Source of the DNA: CAYZXL01 sp964482435
GTDB taxonomy: Bacteria > Auribacterota > JABMQX01
Length of the DNA: 27,571 nucleotides
Reading direction: 5' to 3'
NCBI GenBank assembly: GCA_964482435.1
Contig: CAYZXL010000066.1
Coordinates: forward strand, 1 to 27,571
Shown here: positions 8,601 through 15,186 of the stretch, piece after piece
Position numbering within the stretch: the first letter of the stretch is position 1
Layout of the letters: every line of letters starts with the position of its first letter
Notes under the pieces: model-generated
What the model saw: only the letters and a program-made list of their open reading frames with translations
Told to the model about the DNA's origin: nothing
Database searches by the model: none
Made by a program: the position numbers and the translations under genes

Positions 8601-10760
8601 CTGGACGTAATTGAGCGCATCCCGGAGGGTCTGACGGAGGCCGATGTCTCTGCCCCCGGCGCAACAGTTTCCGGCGGAGAGGTCCGCTGGAAATTCTCCG
8701 GGGCGGATGTAAGAGACCGCACACTGTCTTACTCTCTCAAAGTCCCGGACGGCACCACTCGCGCTCTGTGCTTCGCGGGGTCCGTTTCTTCCGACACGAC
8801 GCCAACTGACACTGGCGGGGAGATAACCCTTTACGCAGTCCCCTCCTCGCCACGAAATCTGGAAGTGGAGATGCTCCTCGCCGCACACCTGAGCTGGAAC
8901 CCACCTCCGGAAGAAGGCATCACGCAATACCGCATCGAGCGCAACGTCAACGGCGGACCATGGGAGGTGATAGCCTGCGCCAGGGACACGTCCTACGTTG
9001 ACAGTTCAGTCTCGCCGGGGAACGTTTACAGGTATCGCGTATCCGCGTCCAACGTCGCGGGAGTCGAGGGGCTCGTGTCTGTGGCTACCGGAGGGGCTGC
9101 CGTTCCACCCATGGCAGTCAGGGAAGCCGAGGACTTCAATTATGGCGGAGGACTCTGGCCGTGGACGATGGGCACGAATGTCGCGGCCAACGAGGCGCCT
9201 TCCGGCGACAGTCTCGACCCGCGTTACGACTTCTGGCACCCGAACAAAGGAGGGCTGCGAACTTACCGGCCTCTCGATGCTATTGGCATCGAGACTGTCC
9301 TCGACCCCGGCACAACCGACGTGTACCACACGAACATCGCATGGATTGACGTCGGGAGTTGGTGGCGCTACACCTTCAACGTTCCGGTGCCGGGATGGAT
9401 AAAACTTGTCTTAAGGGTCGCTGCGCCTGCTCAGGGAACGCTTGCCGCATACTGGGACGAGACAAAGGTCGGCACCGCTACGTTCACCTCCGGGGATTGG
9501 CATCTATTCACGTGGGCGCCGCTCGAGCAATTCGAGGAGACCGAAACCGGACCGCATACCTTGCGGGTTTCGCTTGTGAACGGACAGATGAACTTCGACA
9601 AGGTTGCCGTCGGCTTCGACTGGGCACCCTCGAGGAGAGAGACCATGTGGGCCGACAACTTCGACAGTTACGCGGACGATTATGATGTGAGAGCTGCCGG
9701 ATGGACAATTGAGAACGGCTCAGGCTATCCGGACGCGGCATGGCGGCTGTGGGACACCGAAGGAATTCCTCTCGCGAATCAGGACGCCAATATAGCCTGC
9801 ATGTACGACAAGTACATGATCGCTGACAGCGACCTTGCTCCGGACGCACCATTGGACGAGAGGCTGATCACCAACGAAATTGACTGCACCAACTACACGA
9901 ATGTTCGCCTCAACTTCAACAAGAACTTCAGAGGCTACGAAGACCCTGAGCATCTCCAGAAAGCCGAGGTTGACATCCGTGTTTTCGACCAGGGCGCCTG
10001 GGGCGCCTGGGTCAATTTGGTCCATTTCGACAGGACGACGGTCACCCTTACCGGGGACATGACCGACGCGATACCGGAGGAGGTTAACCTCTCAGCCTAC
10101 GCGGACAACAAGAGAGTCCAGATTCGCTGGCGCTTCTACGATGTCCAATGGGATTACTGGTTTGCTGTTGACGAGATAAGGGTCTCCGGAGAACCTGCCG
10201 GTTCGCCGCCACCTCCAGCGGGCGTCAGCGAAGGCCCAGCCGGGCCGGCGCTAAGCTGGGAGGCGTTTGGCGACGGAGAGTACACCGTCACGTTCGCCGA
10301 TGACCTCGCCTCGGGCATCTGGAAAAGCCCGCCGGGTACCTGGCCCAGAACCTCGACCACGTGGACCGACAGCGATGTTGCGGGCGAAGATGTGGTGTCG
10401 CGCTTCTACCGGGTGGAGTCGGCTGGCGTTCAAACGCAGATCGTGGCTCTGGCGAAGGTGTTTGCTGTCAGAGAGGGCTTCACAATGGTCTCCGTGCCGC
10501 TGGCTGCCGCCGACAACAGGCTCAACGGAGAATCTGGCTGCATTGGCGACATGATTAAGAAGAACCTACGCGGTGGTCCGGATGCCTCCTCTGCTAACAC
10601 AATATGGAAATGGGACCCACTCGCCCAGGAGTACACGTCGGCCTTTCTCGTCGCGGGCCTCGGTGAAGGCTATGACGGAAGATGGTGGGATCCGGCCACT
10701 AACGATCTCTCAACCATGACCCTCGACATAGGAGAGGTCTTCTGGATCGGAAGAAAATAG
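5619..10760 (+). CDS. Giant secreted multi-domain protein (PKD, Fn3, discoidin-like, PA14-like, CBM6-like modules)
   Basis: This is a 1713-aa protein of no recognised named family. The ATG at 5619 has GGAGG 6 nt upstream and starts a signal peptide (residues 1 to about 26). In order I read: a concanavalin-like/DUF1349-type domain (about 30-225); a PKD-type repeat (TLDGSGS near 244); an Fn3-like domain (about 321-417); a discoidin/F5-8C-like domain (about 439-575); two more PKD-type repeats (LDGSKS near 599, LDGSGS near 697); a PA14-like region (about 777-950); a DUF11-like beta domain (about 970-1074); a second Fn3 (about 1075-1160); a CBM6/35-like carbohydrate-binding domain starting with the AVREAEDF motif (about 1165-1335); a jelly-roll-like domain (about 1341-1524); and a C-terminal module ending RFYRVES (about 1554-1606) shared with the preceding gene. 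No catalytic domain is apparent, so binding or scaffolding of polysaccharide is the likely role. Individual domain names are from motif reading and are tentative. Confidence 0.88.
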   Translation: MKTKSLLTRAVVLLSLFIILPSANGSEGIPGDPWRFTVEDISSEPPTPGGTSYDPAAGVYTVSADGRDISWSPDEFRFLYIEASGDFSVSVCVLENPFQGGTDVRARGGVMARQNNSPGAVYIDLTVAREFTCDMQGRDHEGQGSWGGGGAPGHISCPLWVRLRREGDTWYGDYSTDGVNWQHNPGSQKILPMSDPVLVGICLTSREPKVLTTVRFSHFRMNGLGPQTRAEPGKGQWVYGGDIVTLDGSGSALANTYHWEQVLVGNEPPVPLDNPNPSDGIAHFTAPSPLPIGVVLTFRLTVTGNTGADSAETHVNVRATNPPKVAPSNLRALPLDLHGVILGFRLEWDPVFDAEKYQGAIKLGTDYFWLYNTTDTRLEFTGMAEGHEHTVAVRGENKFSNPNPNVGEHGLQSEDVYYKAMPNVATPASLGGSRPPSQYVYVASQGPPISALNDGVLDTYTFSYPAPPKEEDYWGYLWDRPYFFDHIVYYTGPVELNDGWFTSLKVQYTEDGVVWKDVPIEKITPPYDFSDNYFARKPFTRYDISIPTVKGTGIRIYGTPGGMNRYTIIAELEVFGDQTRPEAIVVQGLDSEVPEGSTAILDGSKSFSSLGPIGGYQWALVSSPPEFPSIEISNANSAVATFNAPLVSKDEVFVFSLTASDGANEGTDNDVRIIVKNLLTTAAAGPDQIAFGGNVVRLDGSGSLSTSGSLTFLWTQTGGTDVGISGGTSPIVTFIAPSIWGGGEKLTFQLRVDDGLGWPGSVSYDEVVVDVIGSVMPYAYPLGPGYFKELLHLGQSPTDRLMDRYLTVDPLLAFGGEANVTPAPDDAYDFTGTGVSVTTNPMVWTPVHSDDGFFSVEADNFTQIYHIYIISPEERAARFHFRHDDEIRIWNNGVLVVSRDGWDSGEEQTQGFALHKGVNSMALKYQQGAGGNHIAVAITDTDDQSFSDLRYSLSCGVLKGDAYAVRDLPNSYRPGETVEVVLSLRVNPNKIPASLDVIERIPEGLTEADVSAPGATVSGGEVRWKFSGADVRDRTLSYSLKVPDGTTRALCFAGSVSSDTTPTDTGGEITLYAVPSSPRNLEVEMLLAAHLSWNPPPEEGITQYRIERNVNGGPWEVIACARDTSYVDSSVSPGNVYRYRVSASNVAGVEGLVSVATGGAAVPPMAVREAEDFNYGGGLWPWTMGTNVAANEAPSGDSLDPRYDFWHPNKGGLRTYRPLDAIGIETVLDPGTTDVYHTNIAWIDVGSWWRYTFNVPVPGWIKLVLRVAAPAQGTLAAYWDETKVGTATFTSGDWHLFTWAPLEQFEETETGPHTLRVSLVNGQMNFDKVAVGFDWAPSRRETMWADNFDSYADDYDVRAAGWTIENGSGYPDAAWRLWDTEGIPLANQDANIACMYDKYMIADSDLAPDAPLDERLITNEIDCTNYTNVRLNFNKNFRGYEDPEHLQKAEVDIRVFDQGAWGAWVNLVHFDRTTVTLTGDMTDAIPEEVNLSAYADNKRVQIRWRFYDVQWDYWFAVDEIRVSGEPAGSPPPPAGVSEGPAGPALSWEAFGDGEYTVTFADDLASGIWKSPPGTWPRTSTTWTDSDVAGEDVVSRFYRVESAGVQTQIVALAKVFAVREGFTMVSVPLAAADNRLNGESGCIGDMIKKNLRGGPDASSANTIWKWDPLAQEYTSAFLVAGLGEGYDGRWWDPATNDLSTMTLDIGEVFWIGRK

Positions 10761-10823
10761 GACTGCAGTCGCTCATGAGCTTCGCTCACCCGCAGACCAT
10801 GAAAATCCTTCTATCAACCGTCT

Positions 10824-10894
10824 TTTTTCTCGCCAAGACGCCAGGAATTCACGGGGCTTGCTCCTCTGCGTCCTTTGCGGCTTTGCGAGAAAGA
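10824..10894. repeat. Imperfect palindrome, CTCGCCAAGACGCC family
   Basis: The left arm TTCTCGCCAAGACGCC (about 10827-10842) is matched by a right arm ending CTTTGCGAGAAAG (about 10865-10894) in inverted orientation with several mismatches. The sequence closely resembles the left arm of the copy at 12555-12637. Confidence 0.6.
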
Positions 10895-11010
10895 GTTCCC
10901 GTCCGAGCGCTGACCGCGCAGCAGTTATTTTCAGGGCAGGTGTTTTCCCAGTGATGGGCGTGGGGGGCATGTTGAAGGCTCTGGCGATGTGCGCGAAGCA
11001 CCGTGCCATC

Positions 11011-11063
11011 CCCCGCCGTGGGCGGGGCGGGACCCGTGGAACATCATGGGCAAGATGCCCATG
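11011..11063. repeat. Two triplet-loop hairpins including the 13-bp core GGGCAAGATGCCC
   Basis: Hairpin one is CCCCGCC, loop GTG, GGCGGGG (11011-11027). Hairpin two is CATGGGCA, loop AGA, TGCCCATG (11045-11063), a perfect 8-bp stem. The 19-bp second hairpin is repeated exactly at 16768-16786, and its 13-bp core recurs in inverse orientation at 20197-20209. Confidence 0.75.
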
Positions 11064-11201
11064 CCGCCACAGAACTCGAACCCAACACGAGGCAGACCCA
11101 GCCCTCCTGGCCGGAGAACAGGCGCGCCTCCCTGCTGGGCTTCCATGACCGGCGGGCATGCTCCGAGGGCATTTCTCATTCCCCGCAACGACGGAGCAGA
11201 C

Positions 11202-12416
11202 TCAGCTCTTCGGGACCGGCATCACACCTAGGACGATGGACATTATAGCAAGCATCGCCGCCGAAGCCGCCACGAGGAGGAATCCCTTCCGGATGGAACT
11301 CGCCTTGGAGACGTGCCCGACACCGCCCGGAATAATTGCCCCGCCAATCAGCAGGATGGCGAAGACCGCTCCGAATACGACTCCCGACTGCTCCGGATAC
11401 CTCTTCAGAATGAAGCCGATGGATGTCGGGAAGACAGGCCCCGCCGCAAGCCCGGTGATGATGGTCAGGACAGCCGCCAGAGATTTCGAGCGAGTGGCGG
11501 ACATTGCCACGACCACTAACGCAATGACTACCCCGACGGTCAGAACGATCCACGGAGCGCCCGTCTCTTTCACAATCCCCGCGCTCAGAAAAAGTGCGGT
11601 GATCAATCGCCCTGCAAGAAGGCTTACCCAGAACCCCGACAACAGACCCGAAGCCTGCTCTTCTCGAAAGCCGGCGTCTTTGAAATAAGTGGTTAGCCAG
11701 GCGCCCATCGAACCCTCAATCCCCGCGTAGAAGAGCAAAGCAAGCCCTCCGACGATGACGAACGGGTCAATCAACCGCTTCGCCGTCTCCGAGAATGAAA
11801 ACGCCCCCGCCTTCGGATACTGCGCCGGAGCGGAAAGAATCAGTGGAATGAGCATCATCCCCGCCAGCACAGCCAGGACCGCAGGGAACTTCATCCGCTT
11901 GAAAAGCAAAGCCGTCAGGAGAGGAACCGTCATCGCCCCAAGCCCGAAGAAAATGTTCCCGAAGTTCTGCCGCACGACGCCCGCACGCGGATTCAGAACA
12001 ACCAATAATTGGTTTCCCGCAGAGTTGATGCAGCTTCCGCCGACGGCGAGAACCAATGCCCCGAGCGCCACCGCACCGTAAGTCGTCCCGGCGCCAATGA
12101 TGAGCATCGCAACCGCGCTGATTATCAAGCCCGGAATAATAATGGACAAATACCCGAACCTGTCGCTGAGCATCCCGACGATGACAATCATCGGAATGCT
12201 CGCCAGACACCACACCATAATCAAGTTGCCGACCCGGGCATCGTCAATTTTGAGCCGCTCCGCCAACCGAAGCTTGATCGCCCCAATGAGCGCCGCAACC
12301 ATCCCGAACCCGAGCACGCAAAGCGCCGCGACAACGTTCGGCAGAAAGCCAAACCCGCCAACCTCCTTGCTCACGGCCGCTGCTAACAATCCGACATTGA
12401 ATCCCTCCGTCAACAT
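11202..12416 (-). CDS. Major facilitator superfamily transporter
   Basis: This is a 404-aa, strongly hydrophobic protein with about 12 predicted membrane segments, the usual size for an MFS permease. The loop between the second and third segments carries GMLSDRFGY (residues 81-89), the classic MFS A-type motif, with a basic RLAERLK loop before it. Overall texture (an N-terminal half rich in Gly/Asn, a cytoplasmic middle loop around FSFSETAKRLIDP) is like FucP/sugar-type MFS members, but the substrate cannot be read from sequence. The ATG at 12416 has AAGGAGG 5 nt upstream, a very strong ribosome-binding site. It is transcribed alone, divergently from the phosphoesterase-like gene at 12753. 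It might import a sugar or sugar acid, given the kinases and isomerase in the region; that is inference. Confidence 0.85.
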   Translation of the reverse strand: MLTEGFNVGLLAAAVSKEVGGFGFLPNVVAALCVLGFGMVAALIGAIKLRLAERLKIDDARVGNLIMVWCLASIPMIVIVGMLSDRFGYLSIIIPGLIISAVAMLIIGAGTTYGAVALGALVLAVGGSCINSAGNQLLVVLNPRAGVVRQNFGNIFFGLGAMTVPLLTALLFKRMKFPAVLAVLAGMMLIPLILSAPAQYPKAGAFSFSETAKRLIDPFVIVGGLALLFYAGIEGSMGAWLTTYFKDAGFREEQASGLLSGFWVSLLAGRLITALFLSAGIVKETGAPWIVLTVGVVIALVVVAMSATRSKSLAAVLTIITGLAAGPVFPTSIGFILKRYPEQSGVVFGAVFAILLIGGAIIPGGVGHVSKASSIRKGFLLVAASAAMLAIMSIVLGVMPVPKS

Positions 12417-12752
12417 GGTATCCTCCTTGTCTGGTTTTGCCTCTGTTGCACAGCAAGACTACCAGAAAACTGCGCGCCAGGCAAAAACCATCGTTTTCCG
12501 AAGTGCTGTTGTTGATAAATTCCGTAACGGACTATCTGAGAGGATTAGCAGGCTTTTCTCGCCAAGACGCTAAGACGCCAAGCATCTTCTCTGTGTGATT
12601 CTCAGCGATCCCTTGCGTCTTGGCGTCTTCGCGAGAGACCTCCTTCGCCGACGAGGCCGGCTTAGCACTGTCAAAAAACTGCTGCATTCGCCATACGTAG
12701 TCCTATTGGCGAGGACTTGTACAAAGGAGCGAAAATAGCCCGGAGGAGCTGG
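12417..12752. other. Divergent intergenic region with a long palindrome
   Basis: This 336-bp region separates the divergent MFS (-) and phosphoesterase-like (+) genes and should hold both promoters. I cannot place a convincing pair for either; TTGCCT followed after 17 nt by TAGTCT exists on the - strand but its -10 is poor. Its main visible structure is the palindrome at 12555-12637. Confidence 0.5.
12555..12637. repeat. Imperfect palindrome, CTCGCCAAGACGC family (best copy)
   Basis: The left arm (about 12555-12583: CTCGCCAAGACGCTAAGACG and following) is the near-complete reverse complement of the right arm (about 12610-12637: TTGCGTCTTGGCGTCTTCGC and following), with a few mismatches and about 26 nt between arms. 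This GCGTCTTGGCG-type sequence also appears at 10824-10894. Confidence 0.7.
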
Positions 12753-13745
12753 GTGAACAAACCGATCACTTTAATCATTTCGGTGTTCCTGACTGCCGCT
12801 TCCGCGGTGGCGTCGGGCACCTCTGACCTCGCAGCCGTTCGGACGATCGAGGACCTCGACAAAATCGCCGTTTTCAGTTTTTCCGCCATGAGCGATAACA
12901 ATGGGGACTCACCACGAAATAGCACGGAGTTCGCCAGAATGACCCGGTGGATCGAGGAAAGCGGGGATAGGTTTGTCATTGGCCTCGGCGACCACCTTGC
13001 CAAGGGGCTGCAAAACAGCTTTCTTCCGTTCCTCGCTGAGAACAAATGGTGGCACGACCATTTTTATCCGAACGTCGCCGACCACGAAAACGAATACTAC
13101 GGCGTCGGGCAATGGGATTGGGGAGCGGGCCGAAAATTCCTCGACGTGGTTGACCTCCGCTCACGAAAGGGAGTCGAACTCCGTCCCAACGGAGCAGAAT
13201 ATTACGCGAAAATCCCGGTCAAGGATTACACCGTTCACCTCATTCAGTTGAGCTATCCCGACGAGCCGGAAGATCCCGAGGAAGCCTTCAAGCCCGACAG
13301 CCGCAAATATCTCATCAAGACCATCCAGGCCATCAAGAAGAGCGACAAGGACATCATCGTCGCCTGCGCCCATTCCTGCTACGGCACGTGGATTCACATG
13401 CTGTCGAAGGAGCAGCGGAAGATTGTCATGGAGAAAGCCGACCTCGTCCTCTCCGCGACGACACATTACTTCATCCGAATCCCCGTCCTGGGCCATGGCG
13501 ACCACGGCGCCCTTTGCCTGAACACCGGCTCCATCACCCACCCGCGCTTTTTGTCGCCCCCCGGCTATCTTCAGGTCCACGTCCTCGCGAATCCGACCCG
13601 GCTCGTCGCCCAGTACATCCGCGCCGACCGCGAGAAACGCGAACTCCAGTCCGCCCCATTCGCCTGGCTCAAATACCTCTCCGGCAAAATCGAACCCGCC
13701 TCGTTCCGGGGGGCCGAGCGGCAGGGTAGCGCGCCCGCCCAATAA
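12753..13745 (+). CDS. Exported calcineurin-like metallophosphoesterase, with altered metal-binding motifs
   Basis: A 330-aa protein read from GTG 12753, chosen because GGAGG ends 6 nt upstream and the product then starts with a compact signal peptide (residues 1 to about 21). A TTG at 12717 would add 12 polar residues and has poorer spacing. The fold motifs of calcineurin-like phosphoesterases can be followed: SDNNG (47-51) in place of the usual D-x-H, GD (79-80), ADHEN (109-113) in place of GNHE, AHSCYG with H207, and LVLSATTHYFIRIP (231-244) in place of LVLSGHTH...R.P. Three usual ligand positions therefore differ (His to Asn50, Asn to Asp110, first His of GHxH to Thr). It may be a variant or inactive member acting in the periplasm. 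The gene is convergent with the isomerase-like gene, with only 5 bp between stops. Confidence 0.75.
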   Translation: MNKPITLIISVFLTAASAVASGTSDLAAVRTIEDLDKIAVFSFSAMSDNNGDSPRNSTEFARMTRWIEESGDRFVIGLGDHLAKGLQNSFLPFLAENKWWHDHFYPNVADHENEYYGVGQWDWGAGRKFLDVVDLRSRKGVELRPNGAEYYAKIPVKDYTVHLIQLSYPDEPEDPEEAFKPDSRKYLIKTIQAIKKSDKDIIVACAHSCYGTWIHMLSKEQRKIVMEKADLVLSATTHYFIRIPVLGHGDHGALCLNTGSITHPRFLSPPGYLQVHVLANPTRLVAQYIRADREKRELQSAPFAWLKYLSGKIEPASFRGAERQGSAPAQ

Positions 13746-13750
13746 CGGCC

Positions 13751-14674
13751 TCAGGGTTCCTTCGCGAGCGCTTCTGCTTCCTGTGCAAGTTCCTTCACGT
13801 GCTTCAGGGCTTCCTCGCCGGATTTGCTCGGGCGGAACTCGAGGCCGATGAAACCGTCGTAGCCGGATTTCGCAATGGCCTTGAAGACGTTCAGGTAATT
13901 GATCTCGCCGGTGCCCGGTTCCATCCGCCCGGGGACATCCCCGACGTGGAAATGCCCTATCAGGTCAATGTTCTTTGTGATATTGGCGATGAGGTTGCCC
14001 TCCATAATCTGCTGATGGTAGATGTCGTAGAGCAGCTTTACGTTTTTGCTCGCGACCTCTCGCACAATCTCGAACCCCTCCGCCGAGCTCCAGAGATAGT
14101 ATCCCCCATGGTCAACAAGCGTGTTCAGAGGCTCCAGGACCAACGTTATCCCCGCCTCCTCTGCTAACGGCGCACCGGCTTTCAGGCAACTGACGATGCT
14201 CTTATGCTGCGCCTCCCTCGGAACGCGGGGAATCTCGTTGCCCGTGGTCACAATCATGCGCTTTGCTCCGAGCTTCTGGAGGACGGGAATTGTGTCGCGC
14301 ACGGCGGCAACGAACTTGTCTTTCGATTTCTCGAGCGTCAAGCGATGTGCCGGGTCAATGCAGAACCCTGCGACCTCCAGTCCCAGCTCCTTTTTCTTTG
14401 CGAGAATCCCGTCAATGTCCTTGTCTCGCCAGCTCCAGAACTCAAATGCCGGCAGCCCGCACTTCGCCACCATGCTCAGCCTCTCCAGCAAAGGTCGTTC
14501 CCTGAAAATCATGTCAACGCATACCGAAAGGCGTAGTGCGCCGGTCTTGCCTTTTTCCGCTTCAGCTGCAGCGGAGACCAGAAGCGACCTATTTCCTATG
14601 GCGAAGCCAACGCCGCCAACTCCCGCGACTGCTGCTTTAAGGAAACTTCTGCGAGTCATAGCCTTTTTGCTCAT
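13751..14674 (-). CDS. Tat-exported sugar isomerase/epimerase-like TIM barrel (hydroxypyruvate isomerase-like)
   Basis: A 307-aa protein of the xylose isomerase-like TIM-barrel superfamily. Motifs match hydroxypyruvate isomerase-type enzymes: LEPLN with E181, LLYDIYHQQIMEGNL with D217, HFHVGDVPGRMEPGTGEINY (241-260) with H243, and GLEFRPS with E279. These four are the expected divalent-metal ligands. The N-terminus has a twin-arginine signal, TRRSFLKA (residues 7-14), followed by a Gly/Ala hydrophobic stretch and an AAAEAE region, so the protein should be exported folded with its metal. The ATG at 14674 has GGGAGG 6 nt upstream. Family members act on hydroxypyruvate, tagatose/fructose-type sugars or inositol derivatives; the substrate here is unknown. 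Export of this fold is seen in Planctomycetota-like bacteria. Confidence 0.85.
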   Translation of the reverse strand: MSKKAMTRRSFLKAAVAGVGGVGFAIGNRSLLVSAAAEAEKGKTGALRLSVCVDMIFRERPLLERLSMVAKCGLPAFEFWSWRDKDIDGILAKKKELGLEVAGFCIDPAHRLTLEKSKDKFVAAVRDTIPVLQKLGAKRMIVTTGNEIPRVPREAQHKSIVSCLKAGAPLAEEAGITLVLEPLNTLVDHGGYYLWSSAEGFEIVREVASKNVKLLYDIYHQQIMEGNLIANITKNIDLIGHFHVGDVPGRMEPGTGEINYLNVFKAIAKSGYDGFIGLEFRPSKSGEEALKHVKELAQEAEALAKEP

Positions 14675-14739
14675 CGTTTACCTCCCGAACGTTGCTTTTT
14701 GCCGATGTTGACGGAATGCATTCAGGCACTTTCGCCCGG

Positions 14740-14768
14740 AGTATATGCGAAGTCCCACAGCCCCACAA
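14740..14768 (-). promoter_or_regulatory. Possible promoter for the isomerase-like gene
   Basis: On the - strand, TTGTGG (14768-14763) and TATACT (14745-14740) are 17 nt apart. The -10 matches 5/6, the -35 only 3/6. The start codon is about 65 nt downstream. Confidence 0.35.
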
Positions 14769-14836
14769 GCCTTTTGGCTGAACCACATGACCTCAGTTAT
14801 GGGCGGCAGACGTGCCAGAAAAGGAGCCAAGATATA

Positions 14837-14888
14837 GACAGGATAACAGGACGGACCGGATAATCCTGAAAATCCTGTTAATCTTGTC
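14837..14888. repeat. Imperfect palindrome GACAGGATAACAGGA...TCCTGTTAATCTTGTC
   Basis: The left arm (14837-14851) and right arm (14873-14888) are inverted copies differing by one indel and one mismatch. The loop contains a further AATCCTGAAAATCCTG direct repeat. AGGATTAACAGGATTT-type sequences are dispersed in many environmental genomes; only one copy lies in this window. Confidence 0.6.
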
Positions 14889-14970
14889 GGGCATCCCTCT
14901 GTGGTCTCTGCGTCCTCCGCGGTGAGTTCCTCCCGTAACTGAGGCGTTGTCGCGAGTCGGTTTTTTTCTA

Positions 14971-14999
14971 TTGACAGGCTCACCCCTTTCCCCTATAAG
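14971..14999 (+). promoter_or_regulatory. Near-consensus sigma70 promoter for the cysteine-rich small protein
   Basis: A perfect TTGACA (14971-14976), a 17-nt spacer and TATAAG (14994-14999, 5/6 match) make this the best promoter in the window. A run of seven T lies just upstream of the -35. Transcription would start near 15006, leaving a leader of about 180 nt before the ATG at 15187, and may continue into the ApbE gene. Confidence 0.7.
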
Positions 15000-15186
15000 C
15001 GTCCCGCAAGTTTCCCTTCGACGTGGTGCCGTCGGGCAGCGGCGTGGAAGGATGCCGGGGCGCGACACAGAATGAACGACGGCTTTTTAAGATCGGCGAA
15101 GGGGATTTGCCATATTTGCGAAGCATTGTGCTTTCGGATTTGAGCAGAAGTCGGAATTTCGGTCTTGAGGGAGGCACGTAGATTCG

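Larger units (their letters stand above)
10761..11201. other. Intergenic region rich in palindromes between convergent genes
   Basis: The stretch lies between the 3' ends of the giant protein gene (+) and the MFS gene (-). It contains one long imperfect palindrome (10824-10894) and a pair of perfect triplet-loop hairpins (11011-11063). Open frames here have no ribosome-binding site and run through these repeats, so I call none. Confidence 0.6.
14675..15186. other. Intergenic region with a repeat, a strong promoter and a long leader
   Basis: This divergent region carries a weak - strand promoter candidate (14740-14768), an AGGATAACAGGA-type palindrome (14837-14888), a half-copy of the CTCTGCG-type repeat (about 14896-14925), and a near-consensus + strand promoter (14971-14999) followed by about 180 nt of leader for the cysteine-rich gene at 15187. 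Confidence 0.6.

Noticed and set aside
11158..11688. A 176-aa + strand open frame across the MFS gene end
   Set aside because: It is antisense to the MFS transporter, starts inside the hairpin-rich region and shows no domain.
12717..12752. An upstream TTG start for the phosphoesterase-like protein
   Set aside because: GTG 12753 has better ribosome-binding site spacing and begins exactly at the signal peptide.
14121..14711. A 196-aa + strand open frame opposite the isomerase-like gene
   Set aside because: It is antisense to the strongly supported TIM-barrel gene with its Tat signal and metal-ligand motifs.
15072..15143. A 23-aa frame on the + strand with CHICEALC in the leader of the cysteine-rich gene
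   Set aside because: There is no ribosome-binding site, it is too short to judge, and it is in a different frame from the gene. It is mentioned as a possible leader peptide but not called as a gene.
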